Below are positions 1 to 6,889 of a stretch of DNA of 64,000 nucleotides, piece by piece. This stretch comes from Nematostella vectensis (lineage: Eukaryota; Cnidaria; Anthozoa; Actiniaria; Edwardsiidae). The notes under the pieces were generated by a model. It saw only the letters and a program-made list of their open reading frames with translations. It had not been told where the DNA came from and ran no database searches. The position numbers and the translations under genes were made by a program. Where the stretch lies: the NCBI RefSeq assembly GCF_932526225.1, contig NC_064035.1:14328566-14392565 (forward strand), in the 5' to 3' direction. Positions within the stretch are counted from its first letter, which is position 1. Every line of letters begins with the position of its first letter.

Positions 1-719
1 CCGAGGAACCGGAAATCGTCACCAGTTCGGAATTCTGTTCTTAGTTTTTGGTAAGCCGCTTCGCTGTAAAAGTTTTTATTCCAACTGAAGAGCTTATCTT
101 TCGGAAGAGGACATTGTAGCTCGTTTAATATTCGTCTGATAGTGAAAATGATGTGAAATCTGTAGAATGACCCCACTTGAGAGTCGTCAATCATGTCACG
201 CGTCACACCACATCCAGCAGTAGCGCAAAACATAGCAAAATTCAAGGCTTGACTCCAATAACTGAGGTTCGAGGCGTCGAGCCACCTACTAGCCTCCTTT
301 GCTGTTCTGAATACAAGCTCGCTGTCGGTGAATATGTCCCTAAAAACAAAGTGTGTCTTCAGCTTTGGTGTTATAAAAACATCGAAAGAGACGTAATTAT
401 TTCTCGTAGGGTTTTCGTCCCACGGCAATATCTTGTACTCTGCACGCGCGTCTAGTCTGTATTGTTTTGGGAACCCAAACAGTTGCTGGATCGTTTCCTT
501 GTATGCTTGTGTGTCGTCGGCGACTAGAAAATCCTGGATATTCTCAGGTTTCCAGCTGTCACCGGGGAAGTGGTATAATGTTTTGACTAGATTCCCATTC
601 TTGTCGAATGGATCGTATTCGTCCCCATTGAAAACGAATTGCACATTACCGTGCTCGTCGGCAGAGAACCTGAAGCGTGAGTAGTAGGGGTACCTTTTCA
701 CAAATTCTGTAAACTTCAT
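1..719 (-). CDS. Unknown viral protein, N-terminal part (runs off left edge)
   Basis: An open frame of 239 codons starts at an ATG at 719-717 and stays open to the window edge. It begins MKFTEFVKRYPYYSRF and is rich in aromatic and charged residues. It has no obvious membrane segment or signal peptide; one short stretch near codon 175 reads GCGVTRDMIDDSQVGSFYRF. I do not recognise the family. It is the last visible gene on the minus strand, downstream of the 197-residue membrane-active gene. A TTTAAA-type motif lies 15 nt before the start, as for the other viral genes. It could be a core, maturation or non-structural viral protein; the rest of the gene is needed to tell. Confidence 0.75.
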   Translation of the reverse strand, partial: MKFTEFVKRYPYYSRFRFSADEHGNVQFVFNGDEYDPFDKNGNLVKTLYHFPGDSWKPENIQDFLVADDTQAYKETIQQLFGFPKQYRLDARAEYKILPWDENPTRNNYVSFDVFITPKLKTHFVFRDIFTDSELVFRTAKEASRWLDASNLSYWSQALNFAMFCATAGCGVTRDMIDDSQVGSFYRFHIIFTIRRILNELQCPLPKDKLFSWNKNFYSEAAYQKLRTEFRTGDDFRFL

Positions 720-734
720 CTTATATGACATATA

Positions 735-748
735 AGATGTTTTTAAAT
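735..748 (-). promoter_or_regulatory. TTTAAA-type promoter motif, leftmost gene
   Basis: On the gene strand it reads ATTTAAAAACATCT and ends 15 nt before the ATG at 719. Between motif and start is an inverted repeat, CTTATATG / CATATAAG. The promoter role is inferred from recurrence before all viral genes. Confidence 0.55.
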
Positions 749-809
749 CAGTCCTTTACGCATCTCAATTCGTAGATCCATCCGACGGGAGTTCTCTCGT
801 ACAGAAATT

Positions 810-1403
810 TCACCGAGCGGCTCGACTCGCCAGATCTTTCAAAATCTCTTCTCTTACTGTTTCCCTCAGCTTGGTGATGTTTACGTTTTTTTCGTCCTCT
901 TTTCCTGACTTTTGACGAATCTGGAGCTTTAGAGCCTCAAACTTATCCACCTCATTCAAGATCAATGAAAACTCTTCATCTGATATTTTGTTGTCTTTCA
1001 AAGCTTTAGAAACCAAATCACGTATGCTATTCACCTTTGCCCCTGCCATCGCCGCCGTTTGGTCGTGCTTAGAGACTTTTCGCGACAGTCGTTTAGAAAC
1101 CGCCGCACAGCCTACAGACGTAAGACCGAAAACACCGGCCAAAGCGCCTAACGGAACTCCAACGACGATACCCAAACCTGACAGAGAAGTTCCTAAACCA
1201 CTAGACCCAAGAATGACGGATGCGAGTCCTAAGCCCACACTTACCTTTGAAAACACACTCTGCGCTCGTTTATACTTTTTCCTCACATTCTCGTAATGTT
1301 TAACTTCTTGCTCCAAACTTCCCAAAACATCGTGGGTCTTTTGGAGTCTGAAGTTATCACCACGTTGTGGTACATTTGGGTAGATTGAATTGTATTCTTC
1401 CAT
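810..1403 (-). CDS. Small membrane-active viral protein (197 aa), function unknown
   Basis: Three parts are visible. Residues 1-48 are charged and likely helical. Residues about 50-105 are very rich in Gly, Val, Leu and Ser (for example SVGLGLASVILGSSGLG), with no charged residue for about 50 positions. A basic, helical C-terminal half ends in alternating charged residues. A Gly-rich hydrophobic centre flanked by basic helices fits a virion protein that inserts into or disrupts membranes, as minor capsid proteins do in related viruses, but that role is inference. The start is supported by an upstream TTTAAA motif that overlaps the stop codon of the penton-like gene. No close family is recognised. 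Confidence 0.7.
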   Translation of the reverse strand: MEEYNSIYPNVPQRGDNFRLQKTHDVLGSLEQEVKHYENVRKKYKRAQSVFSKVSVGLGLASVILGSSGLGTSLSGLGIVVGVPLGALAGVFGLTSVGCAAVSKRLSRKVSKHDQTAAMAGAKVNSIRDLVSKALKDNKISDEEFSLILNEVDKFEALKLQIRQKSGKEDEKNVNITKLRETVREEILKDLASRAAR

Positions 1404-1423
1404 AGTGTTATTATGGAGAGAGG

Positions 1424-1437
1424 CTATTCTTTAAGTA
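1424..1437 (-). promoter_or_regulatory. TTTAAA-type promoter motif before the 197-aa gene
   Basis: It reads ACTTAAAGAATAG on the gene strand, 20 nt before the ATG at 1,403. It overlaps the stop codon of the penton-like gene at 1,431. Confidence 0.55.
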
Positions 1438-2054
1438 ATTTCTAAGATTAGACGTATCGGGTAGAGGCCACGCTCTATTGTATTTCCGTCACCGTCCTTT
1501 ACACTAAAACGGAGACTACTCACGTAACCGACTGATGTGGTACTGACCTGTATCGGATCGTGTGGATTAAGGTATATCTTTCCTTCATCAAGCTCTATAG
1601 ATGTTAGGATTTGTGAGGGCGCCCCTTGTTGGAGGGAGTCAGACGCGTTCACAAGATCGCAGTGGATAAAAATAGTCTCGTGACCTATCATCTTTATCTC
1701 GTGGCGAGTGTTTGCTTCCAGCTCCCTGGTCTTGAGTCCTAACAGGCAGGCGAGCGGCTCATTCAACACGACGTTCCGATGAACTTCGAGTGACGAGTCT
1801 CTAATAGAGACTGACTTTTCACCAAGACGCATACCCCCATCTATTTGACGTTTTAGCGTCTCGATCGTATACTGCCCCGCGGGGATCCTAAGGATAATGT
1901 TCTCACCGTCGGAGACCGTTCCCTCGCTTGAGAGACTGTTACAACGATTATGAAACGCACATCCTCGCAGCGCGATAAACCGCGGCTTTTCAATAGGTTG
2001 TTCTAAATAGACAGTAAAGTCAGCAACTTTTCCTTCAATGTAGAGTAATACCAT
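1431..2054 (-). CDS. Penton-like / minor capsid protein (207 aa)
   Basis: The protein is almost entirely predicted beta strand with short turns, has no membrane segment, and carries phrases such as ILRIPAGQYTIETLKRQI, EPLACLLGLKTRELEANT and GYVSSLRFSVKDGDGN. Length and strand-rich pattern suit a single jelly-roll penton protein, which in Polinton/adintovirus genomes sits near the capsid and ATPase genes. The assignment is by size, composition and position, not by a diagnostic motif. The gene starts 3 bp after the stop of the 340-residue protein gene. Its TTTAAA-type motif lies inside the 3' end of that gene, so it probably has its own transcript. Its own stop codon overlaps the promoter motif of the next gene. 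Confidence 0.65.
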   Translation of the reverse strand: MVLLYIEGKVADFTVYLEQPIEKPRFIALRGCAFHNRCNSLSSEGTVSDGENIILRIPAGQYTIETLKRQIDGGMRLGEKSVSIRDSSLEVHRNVVLNEPLACLLGLKTRELEANTRHEIKMIGHETIFIHCDLVNASDSLQQGAPSQILTSIELDEGKIYLNPHDPIQVSTTSVGYVSSLRFSVKDGDGNTIERGLYPIRLILEIT

Positions 2055-2057
2055 TTG

Positions 2058-3080
2058 TTATGATTTCCGTCTCCTTTTAAACCGTTCTACGAAATACAGG
2101 ACGACAGCGACGATGAGAAGCCATGCGTTTTTAGCTAAAAAGCCAACAGCTTCACCTGCCGTTCTAAATATGAAACTAGCTATAGCACCAACCATTCCTG
2201 GGAGTATTTCTCCTAATTTTTTGCCTATTGTTTTCAGACCATTTCCAACACCTTTTGCAACACTAGTCAGCCCAGCTTTCAGATTGCTTACAATAACACC
2301 AACTGTAACACCAGTGGCAGTTAAAACAGCAGCGACTGTAAATCCGTATTTCTTAAAAATCGCTTTGACACGATCTTTCAACGACATTCTCTCTTCAAGA
2401 TTTTCTCTCTCCAATTGATTCTCTTCCAAAGTCTCATCTATGACAGAATTTCTTTCGCTGAGCTCTTCATTTTTACGATCTATAGCTCTTAGTCTTTCTT
2501 GGTTAGTTGTTTCACTTCGTTCCTCATTATTTTTTCTCATTTGCTCGGTGTTTCTCTCTTCTTCTTCTCTGAGTGTATTAGCTGTAGCGTCTAGTTCATC
2601 GAGTTGAATCTGAATTTGCTTGTACTTTCCGGATCTGATTTTGGTGTCAACACTCTTCCGCACCGTTTTATCCTCATTATACAACCTTTCTGGTCTAGTC
2701 CAACCACCTTTTCTTGCAGAAAAGAAGGAAATGAATTGTTTTCCTCTTTCATCCGTTGAAATCTGAACTAAATTTTCATCAAGATCTGGATATTTCGATA
2801 ACAAAAGGTTTACCCTAAGTGTGTCCGTTGAAGAAGAACCTCCCATATTCTGTAGTTCCATGTATTCGGGGACAACCCTCCCAGGGTTTCGTGTTTTCCA
2901 TAAATCAATCAACCTCCTACTCACATAGCTTGCACCTCTACCAAATCTATTTGAAATCCTTTCATTCCATGATTCTCTTCCCTCACCATCGTTTGGGATA
3001 AGAGAATCATAATCTTCGTCTACAGTAGTATTCAAATCTTCTCTACCTTCTTCTGTTGTGGGATCAAAATCTATATCCAT
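2058..3080 (-). CDS. Coiled-coil plus C-terminal membrane virion protein (340 aa)
   Basis: Residues 1-60 are acidic (MDIDFDPTTEEGRED) and 60-155 mixed. Residues about 155-240 form a strongly charged Glu/Arg/Asn-rich coiled coil. Residues about 240-340 are hydrophobic, with at least three membrane-type stretches (FTVAAVLTATGVTVGVIVS; a GMVGAIASFIF region; AWLLIVAVVLYFVERF) and a basic tail RFKRRRKS. This coiled coil plus Gly/Ala-rich C-terminal architecture recurs in cnidarian Polinton-type elements in my recollection, where it has no assigned function. A role as an internal virion or membrane-anchoring protein is inference. The start is supported by a TTTAAAGA-type motif 22 nt upstream. Confidence 0.75.
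   Translation of the reverse strand: MDIDFDPTTEEGREDLNTTVDEDYDSLIPNDGEGRESWNERISNRFGRGASYVSRRLIDLWKTRNPGRVVPEYMELQNMGGSSSTDTLRVNLLLSKYPDLDENLVQISTDERGKQFISFFSARKGGWTRPERLYNEDKTVRKSVDTKIRSGKYKQIQIQLDELDATANTLREEEERNTEQMRKNNEERSETTNQERLRAIDRKNEELSERNSVIDETLEENQLERENLEERMSLKDRVKAIFKKYGFTVAAVLTATGVTVGVIVSNLKAGLTSVAKGVGNGLKTIGKKLGEILPGMVGAIASFIFRTAGEAVGFLAKNAWLLIVAVVLYFVERFKRRRKS
2071..2084 (-). promoter_or_regulatory. TTTAAA-type promoter motif before the penton-like gene
   Basis: It reads GGTTTAAAAGGAG on the gene strand, 16 nt before the ATG at 2,054. It sits wholly inside the last codons of the preceding gene (basic tail RFKRRRKS). Confidence 0.5.
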
Positions 3081-3102
3081 TTCTTATTTTGTTTGAAAAT
3101 AA

Positions 3103-3117
3103 GAAATCTTTAAGTGA
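3103..3117 (-). promoter_or_regulatory. TTTAAA-type promoter motif before the 340-aa gene
   Basis: It reads CACTTAAAGATTTC on the gene strand, 22 nt before the ATG at 3,080. The intervening leader contains an inverted repeat TTCTTATTTTC / GAAAATAAGAA. Confidence 0.55.
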
Positions 3118-3135
3118 TCTTTACACCGAATATGC

Positions 3136-3552
3136 TCAGAGCCATTTACTCGCCACATAGCCAAGAGCTACCATTCCACCTCCAACGTACGCCATCTCTC
3201 CCATCTTTTGGTTGCTACTTGGTCTGTAGTAATCTGAGAGCTCAGGCTCTTTCAAATCAAAATCTGGATGTGTTTGAGCGTATAGTTTGAAAGCCTGATC
3301 GGTCTCCTTATCATTCTGGTCTGCACGAAGTTTATTATTATATTCTTCCCCCAACCAATCCTGGTATTCCTGTCTTTTTTTCTGCCAATCACCCATTGCT
3401 TGTTGATACTTTTCAAGCGCTTTATCGTGTCTTATTTTTTCTTTATCAACATGAGTAGCATCAGAAGATAAGTATCTTGCTAGGTAACTCCCTCCAACAA
3501 ATGCCGTCGCATTAAGAATAGCCCCACCAATCATAAATGCTATACTCGCCAT
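3136..3552 (-). CDS. Small viral protein with hydrophobic ends and charged centre (138 aa)
   Basis: The N terminus (MASIAFMIGGAILNATAFVGG) and the C terminus (MAYVGGGMVALGYVASKWL) are Gly-rich membrane-type segments. Between them lies a helical charged region with HDKALEKYQQAMGDWQKKRQ and a segment DQAFKLYAQTHPDFDLKEP. The hairpin-like layout (membrane, coiled coil, membrane) suggests a virion membrane or capsid-lining protein. The family looks familiar from cnidarian Polinton-type elements but has no function known to me. It lies in a run of four small genes between the coiled-coil protein and the ATPase, each with its own TTTAAA motif. Confidence 0.75.
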   Translation of the reverse strand: MASIAFMIGGAILNATAFVGGSYLARYLSSDATHVDKEKIRHDKALEKYQQAMGDWQKKRQEYQDWLGEEYNNKLRADQNDKETDQAFKLYAQTHPDFDLKEPELSDYYRPSSNQKMGEMAYVGGGMVALGYVASKWL

Positions 3553-3568
3553 TTATTAATCAATCTAT

Positions 3569-3583
3569 AAGATCTTTAAGTCG
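3569..3583 (-). promoter_or_regulatory. TTTAAA-type promoter motif before the 138-aa gene
   Basis: It reads CGACTTAAAGATCTTA on the gene strand, about 16 nt before the ATG at 3,552. It abuts the stop codon of the 74-aa gene. Confidence 0.55.
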
Positions 3584-3584
3584 C

Positions 3585-3809
3585 CTACAGCGGTTTTGGC
3601 AAAATCTTTTGTGTTTCCAGATAATCTTTCAGATACATACTACCGGACAGGACAGCAACCCATTTAGCATAGTTTGTAACACTCGATGAAGGGTCGCTGA
3701 TAAATGATTCTTTCATAGCCTTTTTAGCGAGATAACCCACGCCGGCGGCCAATCCGACAATGACTGCTGAGTCGGTGATCGTTTTCACAAGTTTGTTTTC
3801 AGTTGACAT
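3585..3809 (-). CDS. Very small viral membrane protein (74 aa)
   Basis: The protein has two hydrophobic stretches: residues about 13-27 (AVIVGLAAGVGYLAKK) and about 48-60 (WVAVLSGSMYLK). They are separated by a Ser/Asp-rich loop, and it ends in a basic Pro-containing tail. The size and two-helix layout fit a small virion or membrane protein. It is kept as a real gene because it starts at an ATG 21 nt after a TTTAAAGATTAT motif and lies head-to-tail between two other small genes. The promoter motif of the next gene overlaps its stop codon. The function is unknown. Confidence 0.68.
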   Translation of the reverse strand: MSTENKLVKTITDSAVIVGLAAGVGYLAKKAMKESFISDPSSSVTNYAKWVAVLSGSMYLKDYLETQKILPKPL

Positions 3810-3830
3810 GATTTTATTTATTACAGATTC

Positions 3831-3846
3831 AGATAATCTTTAAATC
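3831..3846 (-). promoter_or_regulatory. TTTAAA-type promoter motif before the 74-aa gene
   Basis: It reads ATTTAAAGATTATCT on the gene strand, 21 nt before the ATG at 3,809. It overlaps the stop codon of the 143-aa gene. Confidence 0.57.
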
Positions 3847-4276
3847 ACAACATTCCTATTTTCGGCGTCGCGTTCGGGAGGATAGCCCCTCGAGCTCCCC
3901 CTAGGTGGGGGGTGGGTCTCTCGAGAGTTTCGGTCTCGTTGACGTTAATCTTAGACGGTTCGCCCTCTTTCTTTTTGTAAAAACGCATATACATATCCAA
4001 TGCGGTAAACCCTATTCCAACTAGAGACAGTACAGTTGTAAACGATAGCTCTGGGATCCAAGCGTCCGCTTTGCGGTGGGGCGTCTCTGCTCGTGTAGCG
4101 TCTTCTGAACTCGCCTCCGCGTCACGTTCCATTTCCCTAGCGAGTGCTTCTCTAGCCCTCCTATTATATTCGGCAACTTTCTTACCAGCGGCGACTTTTT
4201 TAGGATCTTTCTCCTTGCTTTTTGTTGGTTGTGGGTTCCTAGTAATCTGTTCAACCTCTTGATTTTCGTCAGACAT
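3845..4276 (-). CDS. Small charged viral protein with one membrane segment (143 aa)
   Basis: The first 85 residues are highly charged (KKVAAGKKVAEYNRRAREAL is typical). Residues about 88-107 form one membrane-type helix (TVLSLVGIGFTALDMYMRF) followed by a lysine-rich stop-transfer run. The C-terminal tail, about 30 residues, includes a segment encoded by one copy of the dispersed hairpin motif (3,885-3,908), so that tail may be partly insertion-derived. Function is unknown; a virion membrane protein is likely. It carries a well-formed TTTAAAGATTAT motif 26 nt before the ATG. An overlapping frame on the same strand (4,021-4,338) is treated as a shadow. Confidence 0.7.
   Translation of the reverse strand: MSDENQEVEQITRNPQPTKSKEKDPKKVAAGKKVAEYNRRAREALAREMERDAEASSEDATRAETPHRKADAWIPELSFTTVLSLVGIGFTALDMYMRFYKKKEGEPSKINVNETETLERPTPHLGGARGAILPNATPKIGML
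3885..3908. repeat. Dispersed hairpin motif inside the 143-aa gene
   Basis: GGATAGCCCCTCGAGCTCCC followed by CCTAGGTG encodes the C-terminal tail phrase HLGGARGAIL. This is another codon phase than the copy at 4,800-4,830. Confidence 0.55.
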
Positions 4277-4302
4277 TTCTTATTTCGATTTACAATAAGA
4301 AA

Positions 4303-4317
4303 CATAATCTTTAAATG
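4303..4317 (-). promoter_or_regulatory. TTTAAA-type promoter motif before the 143-aa gene
   Basis: It reads CATTTAAAGATTATG on the gene strand, 26 nt before the ATG at 4,276. It is one of the clearest copies of the shared core TTTAAAGATTAT. Confidence 0.57.
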
Positions 4318-4346
4318 ACGTCTTAGTAGTTTGCTCAAGAGCTTGC

Positions 4347-4874
4347 TTAGGCGTGCTCAAGAGTTTGCTCAGTTGTGCTTGAAACTTCTTGAAGTTTGTT
4401 GGAAGTCTCCTGTGAAGGTGTTAGTTTAACATGCTTAGCGACCCGAAAGAGGGCACTAGCAAGTGCTACCATCCTTCCTCCCTTCAACACCAAGAGACCT
4501 GCAAAGTTTGACAATTCGCGTTTAACCAACTCGTCGTTCTGTAAGTCTTTGCTAAGCGCTTCGGTGTCATCTACAGGAACCACATAGGGAATGACTTGAG
4601 ACACTACTTGAAGTGCTGATTCTACTAATCCATCAGTAACTTGCTTGCCTAAGACGGTCTGGTAGCGGACAAAGTATTTCTCGACGTCTTTCGCCGAGAG
4701 CTTCTTGATATCACCAAGACTCATACCGACACCAAGAAATTCCTTTGTAGTCCCAAGAGATGCGAGAATAGCCAGCGATTCTCGTTTGACTTCAACATCG
4801 TCTTCGAGAGGCTCGCCCTTCGAGCTCCCCTTAGACTTAGGCTCCTCTTCCATATAATCCTCAATGCTTGCCAT
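4347..4874 (-). CDS. Small viral protein, mostly helical (175 aa), function unknown
   Basis: I place the start at the ATG at 4,874-4,872 (MASIEDYMEEE), because the longer frame needs a TTG and the TTTAAA motif ends about 20 nt before this ATG. The N-terminal 30 residues are acidic and Lys/Ser-rich; part of this (residues about 11-20) is encoded by a copy of the dispersed hairpin motif. The rest is helical, with LAILASLGTTKEFLG, a Val-rich stretch VSQVIPYVVPV and GLLVLKGGRMVALASALF. The last may be a weak membrane or amphipathic helix. The family recurs beside capsid genes of such elements in my recollection, without known function. Confidence 0.68.
   Translation of the reverse strand: MASIEDYMEEEPKSKGSSKGEPLEDDVEVKRESLAILASLGTTKEFLGVGMSLGDIKKLSAKDVEKYFVRYQTVLGKQVTDGLVESALQVVSQVIPYVVPVDDTEALSKDLQNDELVKRELSNFAGLLVLKGGRMVALASALFRVAKHVKLTPSQETSNKLQEVSSTTEQTLEHA
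4800..4830. repeat. Dispersed hairpin motif inside the 175-aa gene
   Basis: The same GAGAGGCT...CGAGCTCCCC pattern is read as codons SKGSSKGEPLE near the N terminus. The reading phase differs from the copy in the 143-aa gene. Confidence 0.55.
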
Positions 4875-4893
4875 CTTATTTTGTAAGTAGACC

Positions 4894-4909
4894 AAGATGT
4901 TTTTAAACC
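4894..4909 (-). promoter_or_regulatory. TTTAAA-type promoter motif before the 175-aa gene
   Basis: It reads GGTTTAAAAACATCT on the gene strand, about 19 nt before the ATG at 4,874. This spacing supports that ATG over an upstream TTG. Confidence 0.55.
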
Positions 4910-4912
4910 ACT

Positions 4913-4936
4913 TCGAGGGGCCAGCCCCTCGAGCTC
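4913..4936. repeat. Dispersed hairpin motif, intergenic copy
   Basis: The arms GAGGGGC and GCCCCTC pair across two bases and are followed by CGAGCTC. It lies between the ATPase and 175-aa genes. Confidence 0.6.
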
Positions 4937-4959
4937 TCCAACTTTTCTCTAATCAGGGC

Positions 4960-5586
4960 TCACCGCGTGGCAGGAACCTCCAAATAACGTTGGAATGGAT
5001 GTCGTAGGCAGAAACAGAGTCTGGAATACTTTTCAGTTTTCAGCAGTTCTACAAACTTTTTACGAGTCTCGACGTCTAAGTCACCCCCATAATCTTCAAA
5101 CAGTGTTTTGGTGCCAATTTGAGATGGATTATGGAATGTAACCACACAGGCGACGTTATCACGAAAGGGCTTTGCTATGGATGTTAATTGTTGCGTCAAT
5201 ACCCACACTGATAACCCATCGTGTCTCCCTGAGAACGCTAGATCGATAAACTTGTTCGAGCGTTGCTTTAGATCTTTCGATACAGCACAGTCATCCAAAA
5301 CGAGTAACGTATTTGTACCAGAAAATAGCACCGCACAATCTGTTAGTAACTCGTTAATCTCATCGGTGTTACTAGCATCTGGTGATAATACCAAGAAACG
5401 TTTATCTCCGTGAGCAAATCTATGATAGGACTTGTTTTTCGCATAAGTCGGACAAATCAACACAATGTATTCAAACACATTGCGGAACGGCCCTCGGAGC
5501 TGTTCCGTGAGGTACTTTGTCTTCCCACAATTAGTAGGTCCTGTGATAATACAATGAAAAGGAACTTTTTCCCGTAATTCTTCCAT
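4960..5586 (-). CDS. Virion DNA-packaging ATPase (FtsK/HerA, A32-like)
   Basis: This enzyme hydrolyses ATP to pump the viral genome into the capsid. Residues 14-21 form a Walker A loop (GPTNCGKT) after the strand FHCIIT. The Walker B strand with acidic end is LLVLDDC, about 100 residues in. A sensor-type strand follows (LSVWVLTQQL), with the polar glutamine typical of this ATPase group. At about 209 residues the length is normal for Polinton/adintovirus packaging ATPases. The ATG at 5,586-5,584 is chosen over a TTG 21 nt upstream, since the TTTAAA-type motif ends about 20 nt before it. The gene follows the capsid gene directly, and its promoter motif overlaps the capsid gene stop codon. Confidence 0.93.
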   Translation of the reverse strand: MEELREKVPFHCIITGPTNCGKTKYLTEQLRGPFRNVFEYIVLICPTYAKNKSYHRFAHGDKRFLVLSPDASNTDEINELLTDCAVLFSGTNTLLVLDDCAVSKDLKQRSNKFIDLAFSGRHDGLSVWVLTQQLTSIAKPFRDNVACVVTFHNPSQIGTKTLFEDYGGDLDVETRKKFVELLKTEKYSRLCFCLRHPFQRYLEVPATR

Positions 5587-5606
5587 TCTTTTTGTATTAT
5601 CACACA

Positions 5607-5620
5607 AGTCCTTTTTAATA
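5607..5620 (-). promoter_or_regulatory. TTTAAA-type promoter motif before the ATPase gene
   Basis: It reads TATTAAAAAGGACT on the gene strand, 20 nt before the ATG at 5,586. It overlaps the stop codon of the capsid gene (5,615-5,617). Confidence 0.5.
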
Positions 5621-6853
5621 CATGATTGCTCTCAAATTCGAGTTCATAACCTCCATCAACGCGTCGGCTACTACAAACATGTAGCAGGTGATGTTTCCCG
5701 TTCCTCCAACTTTTCGTTTCATCTCGAGTTTTACTCCGTCCCGCGTGTTGTTCAAGACCAGACCTCCTCCGTGAATGCTGTTATCTGGGTGTGCCCTCAA
5801 GTCGATCCACAGAGCAAACTTGTTATTAGCGTAAAAATCCTTTTGCTTGACACCCTCTCTACCGAAACGTTTCTTTACCGACTCCCAGAGGTCCGGCGGT
5901 GTCATTCCCTTGGAGTAGAGACGGTTTGGCATGCCATCCACATTAATGTTGATCGATGTGATATTTGGATTGACAAACTTTTCGGAATCTCTCGTTCCTC
6001 CGGTGTAGCCCTCTGTGAACAGGCACAATATCCCTGTCATTGACCTCCTCGGCAGATTAATGTGCTCGTTTATGACACTATCATTAGGTTTGGAAATGGT
6101 GAACGTTTTGTGGAGAATGACGTTCTCGTAAAAGAATCCTCTACCAACCTGATAAGCCGACAACGCCTCACGAGCCAAGTATTCACTTGAGATGCAAGCA
6201 TATTCCAACTCGAGGTTTGTGATGGTGTACGTTGGAGCCTTGACCGTGTCAGCATAAATAACGACATCGGAAACTGGGGCTAGAGTAATTTCAAAGGTTA
6301 GCGGATGAGGTAACGCCTTTGGATAAAAGGCCCCATGCTCGCTGAGAATAGGATGGTCGAGTGGAATGCAGTACTTGGTGTTGTGAACTGTTGCAAGAGC
6401 TACTTCCTTAGCATCTGAGGTCACTTTATCACCTGCATTTGTCCTGAGCTTCCTCATGTTTTCAGAGGAGATACCTTGTTTTATTCTATCCTCACGGTCT
6501 TCAGCTTGTAAGTATAAGTCGTGATAGGTTTGAAAGAGATCGTATCTTTGAGTATCCTGTAGTGTTTCTCCGCCGAAAAGAATCTTGAGTCTTGACACTA
6601 GGTTTCGACCAACGTTGTTGACGAGAGTATTATTCGCGTGTCCTGCGACGTCTAAGTCAAATAGTAAGGATACACTACCTGGAACAATCACTACATTCTC
6701 TGCAAGTTTTGGAATATTTATATAGAGGGTTTCTCCAGGACTTGCCGATGAGGGATTGAATGTAATCCGATTCAGCGACGATTCCGCTTTCAGGCCGAAG
6801 GGTTCCCGTGGGATCCTGTTTGGGTTAATTTTTTCTGATATCGCTTGTGCCAT
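5615..6853 (-). CDS. Major capsid protein (hexon-like, probable double jelly roll)
   Basis: The protein is 412 residues, strand-rich, soluble and without membrane segments. It opens with an SSLNRITFNPSSASPGETL stretch followed by LAENVVIVPGSVSLLFDLDV and KILFGGETLQDTQRYDLFQ. The second half has LPRRSMTGILCLFTEGYTGG and closes with YMFVVADALMEV. Size, beta content and the position just upstream of the packaging ATPase and divergent from the integrase match the hexon of adintovirus/Polinton-type viruses. There is no single diagnostic motif, so the name rests on context and overall pattern. The frame is intact. Start spacing to the TTTAAAGATTAT motif is 20 nt. Confidence 0.85.
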   Translation of the reverse strand: MAQAISEKINPNRIPREPFGLKAESSLNRITFNPSSASPGETLYINIPKLAENVVIVPGSVSLLFDLDVAGHANNTLVNNVGRNLVSRLKILFGGETLQDTQRYDLFQTYHDLYLQAEDREDRIKQGISSENMRKLRTNAGDKVTSDAKEVALATVHNTKYCIPLDHPILSEHGAFYPKALPHPLTFEITLAPVSDVVIYADTVKAPTYTITNLELEYACISSEYLAREALSAYQVGRGFFYENVILHKTFTISKPNDSVINEHINLPRRSMTGILCLFTEGYTGGTRDSEKFVNPNITSININVDGMPNRLYSKGMTPPDLWESVKKRFGREGVKQKDFYANNKFALWIDLRAHPDNSIHGGGLVLNNTRDGVKLEMKRKVGGTGNITCYMFVVADALMEVMNSNLRAIMY

Positions 6854-6857
6854 CTTT

Positions 6858-6889
6858 TATTTTAAGAAAAGAGAGATAATCTTTAAATG
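6858..6889. promoter_or_regulatory. Divergent promoter pair between capsid gene and integrase
   Basis: On the minus strand ATTTAAAGATTATCT (6,874-6,889) ends 20 nt before the capsid ATG at 6,853. On the plus strand ATTTTAAGAAAAG (from 6,858) lies about 19 nt before the integrase ATG at 6,887. The capsid motif overlaps the integrase start codon itself, so the two start sites are interleaved within 33 bp. Confidence 0.55.

Noticed and set aside
4021-4338. Overlapping 105-codon minus-strand frame with the 143-aa viral gene
   Set aside because: Its start lies upstream of the promoter motif. Its composition (Arg/Lys/Leu) is typical of a shifted frame of a charged protein.
4875-5607. Upstream TTG starts for the 175-aa gene (4,895) and the ATPase (5,607)
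   Set aside because: Both have an ATG 21 nt downstream at the usual distance from the TTTAAA motif.
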